DNA of 64,000 bases from Hyphomicrobiales bacterium (GCA_900469475.1 UBXG01000019.1:248001-312000), one strand, 5' to 3'; counted from the stretch's first letter, positions 26,691 to 35,723 are shown. A program made the numbers and translations. The notes: generated by a model not told the origin, from the sequence alone.

Positions 26691-29084
26691 ATGGCGGATT
26701 TTGTAGCAGTTATTCGACGGGCCGTTGACGGCCTGACGGACAATACTCCCGAAATGCGGGTCAAGGTTTACGATCGAGCTCGCGGTGCCGTGCAACGGCA
26801 GCTCGAGAGCATGAAGCCGCGCCCGCCCGAGGAAATGCTGCGTCGCCAGCTCGACAAGCTTGAGGCAGCGATCGTCGAGGTCGAGGCCGAACATGCCGAG
26901 GCTTTGCCGGGTAGCGAGGAGCCGCCGGTTGCGGAAGCGCCCGCGCCGCATGAAGAGGTCGCTTCCGAGCCCGCTCACGACCATCATGAGCCTGAGGAAG
27001 TCAATGCCGAGCCGCATGAGGAAGAGCCTGCGCCGGCACCGGCCGAGGTTCATGCCCATGAGGAGCCGGACGCTCCGGTCGAGGAAGAGCCGGCTTATGA
27101 GGCGCCGGTCGCGCACGTCGAAGAGGGTCATGCGCAGGAACACGAGTCCGTTGAGGAATGGAGCGAGCCGCAGCCGTCAGACGAGCCTTTTGCTCCGGCT
27201 GCCGAGCATGTCGGCGCTGAACATCATGCCAAGGCTCACGAGGAACCGGCCCCTGAGCCGGTTTACCATGAGGAGCCGCAGAGACATTGGGAAGGGCCGC
27301 AACAGCATGCGGAGCCGCACCATGTGGAAGAAGCGCCGGCAGTCGCTGCAGCAACCGCGCCGCATGTGCCGCCAAGGCCGGTTGACGATGTCATGAGCCA
27401 GGTCGAGCAGATCTGGGCCGAAGTGGATGCGCCTGCCTCCAACACTACGCCCGAACCGGAGACGGCCCGTCATACCGACCCGGTCATGCCGGCCGCAGCT
27501 TTCACGGAAGCGCCCTTTGGCCAACCGGTCGAAGGACCGGTCAATTCCAAGGCACCCGCCGTCAACACGGGCTTTACCTGGGACGCGGATGTTTTCGAGG
27601 AAATGGAGCCGGCATCGGCGGTTTCCAAGCCCGCGCAGCAGCCAGCTCGGCAAATGCCCGAAAATGCCTTCGATGATGTCGATCTCTTTGCGGATGTGCA
27701 TCCGTCCAGGAAAGCGGCGTCCGAAGCCGATGCAACCAATGACGGCTGGCGCGAACTCAAGGAGCTTGCCGGCTTCGACAAACGCGCTGAAGACGACCGT
27801 GGCGATGGCCTCGCCGTTCCGCCCGATCTCGATCAGGCGATGGCGGCGAAGCTGCAGGGCCGCAGCTTCCGCATGGAACCGAAGCGTCGCCGGATCAATG
27901 TTACCGGTATCATCGTCACGCTCGTCGGTCTTGCCGTCGTTGGAGGCGGTGGCTACGCAGCTTGGCTGAACCGCGACGCACTTAACAATATGGTGACGAA
28001 GCTCGTCAGTTCCGCACCGAAGAATGCGACGGCACCCTCGACGTCGGATACGGCCAGCAGTAATACGCCGAACAACGGCAATGCTGCTGCCCCTGCTCAG
28101 CCGACGACCGCGCCCCAGCAGACCAATACGGCCGCTCAGCAGCCGGGTGCCGCTGCCGGCAAAACGGATACCGCAGCATTGGCCAGCGATCCGAATACGG
28201 TCAATACGAAGTTCACGCAGCGTCTCCTGGCGAATGGTACCGAAGAGGATAAAGGCCCTGCTCCAATCGGTCAGCCCGGCGTCGTTGAAGGCAAGTCCGT
28301 AGCTGAACAGAATGTTGCCTCTGCGGCACCTGCCGCTACGGCAACGCCGCCGGCCGCCAACAATGCCGGCGCGGCTGCTCCACAGACCCAAGCGCCCGCA
28401 ACCGCTGCACCGAATACGCCATCCGCCTCGACGGATCAGCAGGCACCTGCCGCCAACCAGCAGCAACAGGCGGCCGCCAACCAGCCGCCGCCCGTGACGC
28501 AGCAGACGGCTCCGGCAACAGACGGACAGAAGGTTTTCCTCTATGAGGAGCGCCTCGGCCAGACGTCGCCCACGGCCTTCCAGGGCACGGTCAGCTGGTC
28601 GCTGCAGGAAGGCAAGGGGGCCGACGGCCGACCGGAGCCTTCGGTGCAGGGTCTCATTACCGTTCCGGATCGCGGCCTGACTGCGACGATCACAGTTTCG
28701 CGGAACTCGGATTCCTCGCTGCCGGCCAGCCATCTGATCGAGCTTGCCTTCCAGGTACCGCCGAATTTCGAAGGCGGCGCGATCGACAACGTTCAGCGCG
28801 TCGCACTGAAGGCGACCGAGCAGGATCGCGGCGATGCGTTGATCGCGGTTCCGGCCAAGGTTACCGACGATGTCTATATGGTGGCGCTGAACGATTTCCC
28901 GGATGCGCGCAAGACCAATCTCGATCTGTTGAAGAGCCGCAACTGGATCGATATTCCAGTGGTCTATCGTAACGGTCGCCGGGCGCTGTTGACCATGGAA
29001 AAAGGCCCCACCGGAACGGATGCCTTCAACAAGGCGATTTCGGAGTGGCAGGCGCTTGGCGGCGTCGCCTCGAGCGGCCAGTAA
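26691..29084 (+). CDS. Large low-complexity single-pass membrane protein, unknown function
   Basis: A 797-residue protein I do not recognise. Residues 1-65 form a charged helical N-terminus (VIRRAVDGLTDNTPEMRVKVYDRAR). About 70-235 is Glu/Pro/Ala/His-rich low complexity. A single membrane helix near 404-424 (VTGIIVTLVGLAVVGGGGYAAWL) is preceded by KRRR, predicting a cytoplasmic N-terminus. An Ala/Thr/Pro/Gln/Asn linker spans about 440-610. The last 180 residues look globular and would be periplasmic, with KVFLYEERLGQTSPTAFQGTVSW and NWIDIPVVYRNGRRALL. It follows purA by 61 bp and converges with rpoH. A role bridging membrane and periplasm is inference only. Confidence 0.8.
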   Translation: MADFVAVIRRAVDGLTDNTPEMRVKVYDRARGAVQRQLESMKPRPPEEMLRRQLDKLEAAIVEVEAEHAEALPGSEEPPVAEAPAPHEEVASEPAHDHHEPEEVNAEPHEEEPAPAPAEVHAHEEPDAPVEEEPAYEAPVAHVEEGHAQEHESVEEWSEPQPSDEPFAPAAEHVGAEHHAKAHEEPAPEPVYHEEPQRHWEGPQQHAEPHHVEEAPAVAAATAPHVPPRPVDDVMSQVEQIWAEVDAPASNTTPEPETARHTDPVMPAAAFTEAPFGQPVEGPVNSKAPAVNTGFTWDADVFEEMEPASAVSKPAQQPARQMPENAFDDVDLFADVHPSRKAASEADATNDGWRELKELAGFDKRAEDDRGDGLAVPPDLDQAMAAKLQGRSFRMEPKRRRINVTGIIVTLVGLAVVGGGGYAAWLNRDALNNMVTKLVSSAPKNATAPSTSDTASSNTPNNGNAAAPAQPTTAPQQTNTAAQQPGAAAGKTDTAALASDPNTVNTKFTQRLLANGTEEDKGPAPIGQPGVVEGKSVAEQNVASAAPAATATPPAANNAGAAAPQTQAPATAAPNTPSASTDQQAPAANQQQQAAANQPPPVTQQTAPATDGQKVFLYEERLGQTSPTAFQGTVSWSLQEGKGADGRPEPSVQGLITVPDRGLTATITVSRNSDSSLPASHLIELAFQVPPNFEGGAIDNVQRVALKATEQDRGDALIAVPAKVTDDVYMVALNDFPDARKTNLDLLKSRNWIDIPVVYRNGRRALLTMEKGPTGTDAFNKAISEWQALGGVASSGQ

Positions 29085-29112
29085 GCCAGCGGACATCTAT
29101 GGATATGGAAAA

Positions 29113-29139
29113 GGCGGGCTTTTGGCCCGCCTTTCTTTT
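29113..29139. terminator. Bidirectional terminator between the membrane protein and rpoH
   Basis: GGCGGGC (29113-29119) pairs with GCCCGCC (29125-29131). A T-rich run follows on the plus strand, and an A-rich run precedes it, serving the minus strand. It can therefore stop both convergent genes. Confidence 0.85.
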
Positions 29140-29168
29140 ATCGGTCAAAATCTTCTGTGAAGGAAACG

Positions 29169-30077
29169 TTACGCAGTTGCTTCGACAACGCGCAGGGCTT
29201 TGGCACGTTCCAGCGCATCCTTCTGGACGGCTTCCTGCACCTTTTCGAAGGCGCGAACCTCGATCTGGCGCACGCGTTCGCGGCTGATGTCGAACTCGGA
29301 CGACAGGTCCTCCAGCGTTACCGGTTCCTCGGCGAGGCGGCGTGCCTCGAAGATCCGGCGTTCACGGTCGTTCAGCACGCCCATGGCGCGCGCCAGCATG
29401 CGGCGGCGGGTATCGAGCTCGTCCTGTTCGATCAGTACGTCTTCCTGGCTGTCGTGATCATCGACGAGCCAATCCTGCCACTGGCCGGAATCACCTTCGG
29501 AAGCCTTGATCGGTGCGTTCAGCGAAGCGTCGCCGGACAGGCGGCGGTTCATCGAAACGACCTCTTCCTCCGAGACGTTCAGCTTTGTGGCGATCTCGGT
29601 GACGTGCTCCGGCTTCAAATCGCCGTCGTCGATGGCCTGGATGCGGCCCTTCAGGCGGCGCAGGTTGAAGAACAGGCGCTTCTGGTTGGCCGTCGTGCCC
29701 ATCTTCACCAGCGACCACGAGCGCAGGATATACTCCTGGATAGAGGCCTTGATCCACCACATGGCATAGGTTGCCAAACGGAAACCGCGTTCCGGGTCGA
29801 ACTTCTTGACGGCCTGCATCAGGCCGACATTGCCCTCAGACACGACTTCGCCGATCGGCAGGCCATAGCCGCGATAGCCCATAGCAATCTTCGCCACGAG
29901 GCGCAGATGGCTGGTAACGAGCTTATGCGCAGCCTGACGGTCGGCATGTTCCGCGTAGCGCTTGGCGAGCATATACTCTTCCTGCGGCTCCAGCATCGGG
30001 AACTTGCGGATCTCGTCGAGATAACGATTGAGGCCGGCTTCTCCGGCAGCGATGGACGGTAAGGTATTACGGGCCAT
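29169..30077 (-). CDS. rpoH: RNA polymerase heat-shock sigma factor RpoH (sigma-32)
   Basis: A 302-residue sigma factor. The RpoH box QKRLFFNLRR, which separates sigma-32 from sigma-70, is clear near residue 132. Region 2 has LRLVAKIAMGYRGYGLPIGEVVSEGN and FRLATYAMWWIKASIQEYI. The region 4 helix-turn-helix is VTLEDLSSEFDISRERVRQIE. The start ATG 30077 follows a strong AGGAGG; the longer frame to 30152 is not supported. It directs transcription of chaperone and protease genes. Rhizobia usually have two or more RpoH copies; this looks like a full-length RpoH1-type. Confidence 0.95.
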   Translation of the reverse strand: MARNTLPSIAAGEAGLNRYLDEIRKFPMLEPQEEYMLAKRYAEHADRQAAHKLVTSHLRLVAKIAMGYRGYGLPIGEVVSEGNVGLMQAVKKFDPERGFRLATYAMWWIKASIQEYILRSWSLVKMGTTANQKRLFFNLRRLKGRIQAIDDGDLKPEHVTEIATKLNVSEEEVVSMNRRLSGDASLNAPIKASEGDSGQWQDWLVDDHDSQEDVLIEQDELDTRRRMLARAMGVLNDRERRIFEARRLAEEPVTLEDLSSEFDISRERVRQIEVRAFEKVQEAVQKDALERAKALRVVEATA

Positions 30078-30190
30078 GATCTTGCACCCTCCTATTCGAG
30101 ATTTGGTTCCTTCTGGGGGCGTATTTTGAGCGCCTTCTGCGAAGCGGACCAAGGCGTACGGGTCCTGGGACCCCGCACTTAACCAATGTA

Positions 30191-30219
30191 AAGATAAGTA
30201 CGGCGAAACGGTGATTCAA
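30191..30219 (-). promoter_or_regulatory. rpoH promoter
   Basis: Read on the minus strand, TTGAAT (30219-30214), 17 bp, then TATCTT (30196-30191). The -35 also reads CTTGAA, the element recognised by alphaproteobacterial RpoH, so the gene may be read by both sigma factors. The predicted leader is about 105 nt. A GANTC site (30213-30217) overlaps the -35. Confidence 0.55.
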
Positions 30220-30443
30220 GGATGTGGTCACGCAAGTGTTATATCGGCGTGACCGCAGGTCTCGCCGGAACATCGCCCTTGGGATTATCCTCCCGAACAA
30301 TCCAGCGCCATGCGGCATGACCATGTCGACCTCCCAAACGCAGTCGCGTTTTCGGTCAGCACAGGCGCTCGGACATCGGTCCTTCATACGCGATATTATA
30401 GGGCGGAAGGGGACAGACGTCCAGTCATTGTGATGTTCGGCGC
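30220..30443. other. Intergenic remainder between rpoH promoter and rluD
   Basis: With the rpoH leader this makes a 366-bp gap between two minus-strand genes. Beyond the promoter I see no gene, repeat or strong terminator for rluD. Confidence 0.5.
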
Positions 30444-31469
30444 CTATCCTCTTAGCGCCGCCGCCAGTTCTTCCATATCCTCAGGCAAAGGTGCCTCGAA
30501 ATGCATGACTTCGCCAGTACGTGGATGTTCGAATTGCAGCATATAGGCATGCAGTGCCTGGCGCGTGAAGCGATGGACGGCCTGTTTTGCGGCTTCCGGC
30601 AGGAGATTGGCCTTGGTCTTGAAGCCACCACCGTAAACGGCATCGCCGAGCAGCGGGTGGCCGATATGCGCCATATGCACGCGGATCTGGTGCGTTCGGC
30701 CGGTTTCCAGGTGGCACTCGATCAGTGAGGCAAGCGCGGTCGCGTCCGGTGTCTCGTGAAAGCGCTCCAGCACCTCATAATGCGTGATCGCCTCGTCGGC
30801 ATCCTGCGAATCCGGGCGCTTGACGGCGCGGCGCGTGCGGTCGCTGCTTGACCGGCCGAGAGGGGCATCGATGGTGCCGACGAGTTGGCGAGGGCGTCCC
30901 CAGACGATTGCCTGATAGGCACGCTCGAGCGAAGTCGTGCGGCCGTGATCGGCAAATTGTAAAGAGAGATGTCGGTGAGCCACGTCATTCTTGGCGACGA
31001 CCATGACACCGGTTGTATCCTTGTCCAGCCTATGAACGATGCCCGGGCGGCGGACGCCGCCGATGCCGGAAAGGCTGTTGCCGCAATGATGGATCAACGC
31101 GTTGACCAATGTTCCGGTCCAATTGCCTGCGCCGGGATGAACAACCAGCCCTGCCGGCTTGAAGATGACGATGACATCGTCGTCCTCGTAGAGCACGTCG
31201 AGCGGGATATCTTCGCCCTGCGGCGTCGGATCTTCCGGCTCGGGCAGCGTGATCTCATAGACGTCGCCGGGGCGCACCTTGCGTTTGGCGTCTGTCACCG
31301 CAGCGCCCTTGAGCGTAACGGCGCCCTCCTTGATGAGTCCTTGCACGCGGCTGCGGGAAAATTCCTCGCCGATCTCGGCCGTCAGCCAGGAATCGAGCCG
31401 TCCTTCAGCATTTTCATCGGCGGTTAGGACTTTTCTATTGTCCGCGGCTTCTTTAAAGGGGTCGCTCAA
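30444..31469 (-). CDS. rluD: Ribosomal large-subunit pseudouridine synthase (RluD type)
   Basis: A 341-residue RNA-modifying enzyme. An N-terminal S4 RNA-binding domain (RLDSWLTAEIGEEFSRSRVQGLIKEGAV) is followed by the RluA-family catalytic domain. The catalytic Asp lies in GIVHRLDKDTTGVMVVAK, and GRTHQIRVHMAHIGHPLLGD follows. The start is TTG 31469 with GGAG seven bases upstream. An upstream in-frame ATG at 31508 reaches nearly to the divergent gene and has no better signal. It makes pseudouridines in helix 69 of 23S rRNA if truly RluD. Confidence 0.9.
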   Translation of the reverse strand: MSDPFKEAADNRKVLTADENAEGRLDSWLTAEIGEEFSRSRVQGLIKEGAVTLKGAAVTDAKRKVRPGDVYEITLPEPEDPTPQGEDIPLDVLYEDDDVIVIFKPAGLVVHPGAGNWTGTLVNALIHHCGNSLSGIGGVRRPGIVHRLDKDTTGVMVVAKNDVAHRHLSLQFADHGRTTSLERAYQAIVWGRPRQLVGTIDAPLGRSSSDRTRRAVKRPDSQDADEAITHYEVLERFHETPDATALASLIECHLETGRTHQIRVHMAHIGHPLLGDAVYGGGFKTKANLLPEAAKQAVHRFTRQALHAYMLQFEHPRTGEVMHFEAPLPEDMEELAAALRG

Positions 31470-31518
31470 ACATATTCTCCGGCGCACAAAGCGCTCTACT
31501 GGAAGCAAGGACGCATCG

Positions 31519-31896
31519 ATGACGAATCTCGAGCCAGACGATCAAGAGGAAAAGCCCCTCGATCCGGCCCTGGAGAAAGTCCGACGCAAGATGATCCGCC
31601 TGCAGATCGTCTCTGCGGCCGTCATGGTGGTGAGCCTTATGGCTGTCTTCGGCGCCGTTGTCTATAAGACGATGAAACCGGTGGCCAAGCCTGCGGGCCA
31701 GGCGGCGACGGGCATCCCGTCCGACGCCCCGCTTGCCGTGACGGCTCTATTGCCGGCGGGCTTTACGGTGCAGTCCACGGCGCTGTCGGGCAATCAGGTG
31801 CTGTTTTACGGCACGCTTGCCAGCGGCCAGCGCCAGGCCATAGTCTTCGATTACGGTATCGGCCGCATCGTGGCGACCATATCGCTGCCGAACTGA
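31519..31896 (+). CDS. Small single-pass membrane protein, unknown function
   Basis: A 125-residue protein with an acidic N-terminus (TNLEPDDQEEKPLDPALEKVRRKM), one transmembrane helix (about residues 33-53, LQIVSAAVMVVSLMAVFGAVVY) and a small C-terminal domain ending FDYGIGRIVATISLPN. It resembles conserved short alphaproteobacterial membrane proteins that carry only DUF labels. GGAAGCAAGGAC lies upstream. It is 7 bp from the RNA methyltransferase start, so the two are an operon, divergent from rluD. Confidence 0.78.
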   Translation: MTNLEPDDQEEKPLDPALEKVRRKMIRLQIVSAAVMVVSLMAVFGAVVYKTMKPVAKPAGQAATGIPSDAPLAVTALLPAGFTVQSTALSGNQVLFYGTLASGQRQAIVFDYGIGRIVATISLPN

Positions 31897-31903
31897 CGGC
31901 TTC

Positions 31904-32737
31904 ATGATGACGGGCGCGCGGCTGATCGAGATTACGCATCCCGACGATCCGCGTATCGCCGAATTCCGTAATATCCGCGAACGCGATCTGACGGGTCGAG
32001 AGAACCGCTTCATAGCGGAAGGGACTGTCGTGCTGCGGCTTCTTGCAGGCGCGCATGCGGCGGCCGGAGATTTCCTCGCTGAGAAAGTGCTGTTGCTCAA
32101 AAACCGCGTAGCTGGCCTCAGCGATATCATCGACACCTTCCCAGCGGATGTCCCGATCTATGTCGCCGAAGCTGAGGTACTCGACGGTATTGTCGGCTTC
32201 CATCTCCATCGCGGTGTTCTGGCGCTGGGGCGTAGAACAGCGGAAGATGAGACGAGCGGTCTATTCGATCGCCTTCCAAAGCAATCGCTCGTGCTCGTCG
32301 GCTGTGGTATTTCCAATCATGACAATATGGGCTCGATGTTCCGCAATGCCGCAGCCTTCGGCGCCGCTGCCGTGCTGCTGGACGAAAGCTGTTGCGATCC
32401 GCTCTATCGCAAGGCTTTGCGGGTTTCGGTCGGCTCGATCCTGACCGTGCCCTATCGGCGGCAATCAGGCAGCGTTCAGCTGCTTGCGGGGCTTGCCGAG
32501 CGCGGATTTGCGATCTGGAGCCTGTCGCCGCGAGGTGCGGTCGATATTCGCAATGTCCCGGCTTCGGAGCGCATGGCGCTCGTGGTCGGCACGGAAGGGG
32601 ATGGCTTGCCCGAAAGCATTCTCTCCGCTTTCGGCAGCGTGCGGATTCCGCAGGCGCCGGGATTGGATAGCCTCAATGTCGCAACGGCGAGTGGTATCGC
32701 CCTTTTCGAGATGGCCGCGAAGAACGGGCGCATCTGA
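31904..32737 (+). CDS. TrmH/SpoU family RNA 2'-O-methyltransferase
   Basis: A 277-residue SPOUT-class methyltransferase. The N-terminal RNA-binding part has RENRFIAEGTVVLRLL. The knotted SAM-binding motifs are ISNHDNMGSMFRNAAAFGAAAVLLD, ALVVGTEGDGLPESIL and the final SLNVATASGIALFEMA. It methylates rRNA or tRNA ribose; the exact site is unknown. ATG at 31904 or 31907 are equivalent choices. It is co-transcribed with the small membrane protein upstream. Confidence 0.88.
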   Translation: MMTGARLIEITHPDDPRIAEFRNIRERDLTGRENRFIAEGTVVLRLLAGAHAAAGDFLAEKVLLLKNRVAGLSDIIDTFPADVPIYVAEAEVLDGIVGFHLHRGVLALGRRTAEDETSGLFDRLPKQSLVLVGCGISNHDNMGSMFRNAAAFGAAAVLLDESCCDPLYRKALRVSVGSILTVPYRRQSGSVQLLAGLAERGFAIWSLSPRGAVDIRNVPASERMALVVGTEGDGLPESILSAFGSVRIPQAPGLDSLNVATASGIALFEMAAKNGRI

Positions 32738-32756
32738 GCAGGTTGCTCCTTGGAGT

Positions 32757-33968
32757 TCAGGGGTGCTTCGGCAGTATGGCGGCAACGCGGTCGGCGAGGC
32801 TGATGCGGGCGCCGGGTTCGGCGGGCTCCCGATCCTTGGGCAACAGATTGAAGATCGGCGAGCCATCTCCTTCCTTGAGCGCCGTCAGGGCGACCATGTT
32901 GGCGGCGATCTTGGCGATTTCCTCTCGCATGGCGTCGTCATGGGCCGGCGTGCGGGCTTTCAGCAGGCGGTCCGACAAGGCGGCGGCTCGGTTGCGAACC
33001 TCTTCTGTCATCAGAGCGATTTCATCTTCCACTGTTCGTTCCGGTTCCATTGCCTGCGGTGGCTCGGTTATGGCACGCTGTTCATCTGCTTTGCTCTCGA
33101 CTATCGATGCGGCAGCGAGTTTCGGTGCTTTTGCTGTCTTCTTCGGCGGAGTGAGGCCGGCGGAACGCAGCGCCTTGCCGGCTTCCTTCGATTCCTTGAT
33201 GGCTGCTTCCAGCCGCTCCCTGAGGCGGACGACGTCCTGCGCGTGGCGCTCGATCGCGGTTTCCTTGTCGGCATTGCCGGCGATCTCGCGGTTGAGCCGT
33301 TCTTCGAGACGCCTGTTCTTGTCGCTTTCCTGACGCAGCGATTGTTCGGCATCCGTTACGCGGAGGTTTGCCGCATTCAGATCCTGGCGCAGCGTATCGC
33401 GCTCGTCGCGCAATGTGTTGATGCGCAGCTTCAGGCTCTCGATTTCGGTTTCGCGGGCTGCCAGATCGATCCTGAGATTATCGGCATCGGCACCCATTTT
33501 CGTCATCCGTTTGCGCAAGTTGTCGATATCCGCTTCTTTCTCCGCGTTGGCCTGTTCGGCGGCGTGGATGCTCGATTTCAGCTGGCTGATATAGCTCTCT
33601 TCATGGCGCAGGCGCGAGCGCAGTTCGCCTGCCTCCACCTCCAGATCGTCGATGCGTGTCTGTAATTCCGAGCTTGCGGCGGAAAGACGGCTTGCTTCCT
33701 GCTGAAGCTTGCCGTTCTGAATCTGCAGCGCAACGGTCTTATCGCGTTCCTGCGTCAGAGCATGTTCTGTCCGCGCGTTTTCGGCCGCGAAAAGCGCGCG
33801 TGCCATGTCCTTCTGCGCGCGCACTTCCTGCGGGCTCAAGGGCATGGTCGCCTTCAGACGTTTCTCGGTGAACCAGACGATGCGACGATGGATTGCCGGC
33901 GCTATGAGAAAGACCAGTAGAGCGGCCGTCAGAAAGCCCAATCCGAACAAGAGAGCAAATTGAATCAC
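32757..33968 (-). CDS. Membrane-anchored coiled-coil protein, unknown function
   Basis: A 403-residue protein with one N-terminal membrane helix (about residues 3-27). A long heptad-like region follows (about 55-270, rich in Glu, Arg, Leu and Ala, such as RDERDTLRQDLNAANLRVTDAEQSLRQE), then a C-terminal segment (about 320-395) with EVRNRAAALSDRLLKAR and IAANMVALTALKEGDGSPI. The short cytoplasmic-side coiled coil suggests a scaffold or envelope-organising role, which is inference. I recognise no named family. It converges with the methyltransferase gene. Confidence 0.78.
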   Translation of the reverse strand: MIQFALLFGLGFLTAALLVFLIAPAIHRRIVWFTEKRLKATMPLSPQEVRAQKDMARALFAAENARTEHALTQERDKTVALQIQNGKLQQEASRLSAASSELQTRIDDLEVEAGELRSRLRHEESYISQLKSSIHAAEQANAEKEADIDNLRKRMTKMGADADNLRIDLAARETEIESLKLRINTLRDERDTLRQDLNAANLRVTDAEQSLRQESDKNRRLEERLNREIAGNADKETAIERHAQDVVRLRERLEAAIKESKEAGKALRSAGLTPPKKTAKAPKLAAASIVESKADEQRAITEPPQAMEPERTVEDEIALMTEEVRNRAAALSDRLLKARTPAHDDAMREEIAKIAANMVALTALKEGDGSPIFNLLPKDREPAEPGARISLADRVAAILPKHP

Positions 33969-34084
33969 GACGCAGCCAGTATCCTGGAGTTATGTTCGAT
34001 CTTGGTAAAATGATTAATCATGGGTTAGCCATGCGGGCAAGCATTTAACGCGGATATGGTTTATCGGCGCGGGGACGAATTTAC

Positions 34085-34115
34085 GGAAAGAAAAGGCCCG
34101 CAACTGAAGCGGGCC
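34085..34115 (-). terminator. Terminator of the EipA-like gene
   Basis: On the minus strand GGCCCGC (34115-34109) pairs with GCGGGCC (34101-34095), followed by TTTTCTTTCC. It lies 40-60 bp past the stop at 34155. Confidence 0.8.
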
Positions 34116-34154
34116 AAGGCGTGCGCTGCTTGGGAGATCGTATCAAAGATCGGT

Positions 34155-34766
34155 TCAGAAAGGATTCCAGGTCGGGTTCGGCGTGACCTTCAGATAACCC
34201 ATGTTGATGCCGAGGCGTGCGCCAAGGCCGGTGCGGATCGGAACGAGCACGATATTGTTGTTCTTGAGGACCGTCATGCCAAAGCCGGCAACCACGAAGG
34301 CCTGGCCGCTGACGCCGCCGAAGCGCGTATAAACGCTGTTGATGCTCGGCAGATCGTAGACCAGCATCATGACGCGGGTGCCCTGGCCGCCATAGTCGAA
34401 GCCGAGCGAAGGTCCCTGCCAGTAGAGCGGATGCTCGCCGGCATTTTTCGTGTTCAACTGGCCTTCGCCATAGGTGAGGCCTGCCAGGAACGCGCCTGAG
34501 CCTTCCTGGCCAAGGATGTAGCCGTTTGGCAGGCCATATTGCTGGAAGGCCCGCTCGACCACCTTTGCAAGGCCGCCGCTGGTGGAGCCGAAGAAGGAGT
34601 GGCCGGCATCGACGATTTCCTGGGCCGAATACTGATTGGTGGGCGCGGCCGCAGCCTGACGGACCGGCAACGCGAAACTCACGAATGCGACAATAGCCAG
34701 AATCAGGCCGAGGCCGAGCGTTCTGGTGCCGGGGCTTGGCATTCTCTTCAGGATTTCATAGCGCAT
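34155..34766 (-). CDS. EipA-like envelope integrity protein (DUF1134)
   Basis: A 203-residue exported protein. The signal peptide (LGLILAIVAFVSFALPVRQAAAA, cleavage expected after AAA near residue 41) is followed by the DUF1134 domain with SFFGSTSGGLAKVVERAFQQYGLPNGYILG and GVSGQAFVVAGFGMTVL. In Brucella, EipA is a periplasmic protein needed for envelope integrity and under CtrA control. ATG 34766 is chosen because it places the signal peptide at the N-terminus. Divergent from chpT. Family is firm; role is by homology. Confidence 0.85.
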   Translation of the reverse strand: MRYEILKRMPSPGTRTLGLGLILAIVAFVSFALPVRQAAAAPTNQYSAQEIVDAGHSFFGSTSGGLAKVVERAFQQYGLPNGYILGQEGSGAFLAGLTYGEGQLNTKNAGEHPLYWQGPSLGFDYGGQGTRVMMLVYDLPSINSVYTRFGGVSGQAFVVAGFGMTVLKNNNIVLVPIRTGLGARLGINMGYLKVTPNPTWNPF

Positions 34767-35066
34767 GGAAGTCTTCCGTTCATCATGGTCGGTAGTCGGG
34801 GCAGGTAAGCACGACGCATTCGAAAAATTGCGCCAAGCACTGCGCACCCTTTATCTCAGACTTTCCACCCCTCCATCGCCGGACGATTCGCGTGCGAAAA
34901 AGTCTGATGGTGATGAATGCATTTTGCGTCGATGGTCTTAACAATCGGTTTACCAAATATGGTGTCATTATGGCGCGCGGTACACTGGCTGCGAAACCCT
35001 CGAGCAACCTTACCGTGGCAAGGTGGACCTATTCGCTTTGCCCTGTCAGCATTCAGGAGACAATGA
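34767..35066. other. Divergent region between the EipA-like gene and chpT
   Basis: 300 bp with no supported gene. It holds a GANTC site (34885-34889) and a CtrA-box-like sequence at 34938-34952. The ribosome-binding site CAGGAGACA lies just before the chpT start. Confidence 0.55.
34938..34952. promoter_or_regulatory. CtrA-box-like site upstream of chpT
   Basis: TTAA, 7 bp (CAATCGG), TTTA: one mismatch from the CtrA consensus TTAA-N7-TTAA. It lies 115 bp before chpT and 172 bp before the divergent EipA-like gene. A single such match in 300 bp could be chance. Confidence 0.4.
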
Positions 35067-35723
35067 ATGTCGAAAAATCCCAATCTCGCTCTGACCGGAC
35101 CGGATCTGGCCGCGCTGCTTTGCAGCCGCGTCTGCCATGATGTGATCTCGCCGGTCGGGGCGATCAACAATGGCCTGGAGCTGCTCGACGAGGGTGGTGC
35201 CGACGCCGATGCGATGGATCTGATCCGCACCAGTGCGCTCAACGCATCCGTCCGCCTCAAATTCGCCCGCCTTGCCTTCGGTGCATCCGGTTCGGTCGGC
35301 GCCTCGATCGACACCGGCGAAGCGGAACGGGCCGCCAAGGATTTCGCCGCGGCCGAGAAGAAGACCGAGGTCACCTGGATCGGCCCGCGTGCAATCATCG
35401 CCAAGAACCGCGTGAAGCTGCTGCTCAATCTCTTCCTGGTTGCCTATGGCGCCATTCCGCGCGGCGGCAATATCGAGGTGACACTCGAAAATCCTGAGTT
35501 CGATGCTAAGTTCACGATCGCCGTTAAGGGCCGGCTGATGCGCGTGCCGCCGAAATTCGCCGAGATTTGCTCCGGCACGCTGGAGGAGGCGGTCGACGCA
35601 CATTCGATCCAGCCCTACTACACGGTGCTTCTTGCCGAGGAGAGCGGCATGGAACTTTCCTACAATGCGACACCGGAGGAACTGACCTTCGTCGCGACCA
35701 TGGCTGCTCAAGCCGCGCAATAA
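35067..35723 (+). CDS. chpT: Histidine phosphotransferase ChpT
   Basis: A 218-residue phosphotransfer protein that relays phosphate from the hybrid kinase CckA to CtrA and CpdR in the alphaproteobacterial cell-cycle relay. The DHp-like helix carries LCSRVCHDVISPVGAINNGLELL with phospho-accepting His24, and a degenerate ATPase-like C-terminal domain follows. Length is normal. It is followed by a terminator, then the receiver gene. Its presence beside ctrA marks a cell-cycle locus. Confidence 0.93.
   Translation: MSKNPNLALTGPDLAALLCSRVCHDVISPVGAINNGLELLDEGGADADAMDLIRTSALNASVRLKFARLAFGASGSVGASIDTGEAERAAKDFAAAEKKTEVTWIGPRAIIAKNRVKLLLNLFLVAYGAIPRGGNIEVTLENPEFDAKFTIAVKGRLMRVPPKFAEICSGTLEEAVDAHSIQPYYTVLLAEESGMELSYNATPEELTFVATMAAQAAQ

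Noticed and set aside
27000..27320. Tandem repeat array in the Glu/Pro/His-rich segment
   Set aside because: The protein is repetitive in composition, but no fixed nucleotide unit recurs in register, so it is low complexity and not a tandem repeat.
27001..29096. Long minus-strand open frames opposite the low-complexity membrane protein
   Set aside because: They are Arg/His/Gly-rich translations of the GC-rich opposite strand with no recognisable domain. The plus-strand frame has a membrane helix, a conserved-looking C-terminus and a plausible start.
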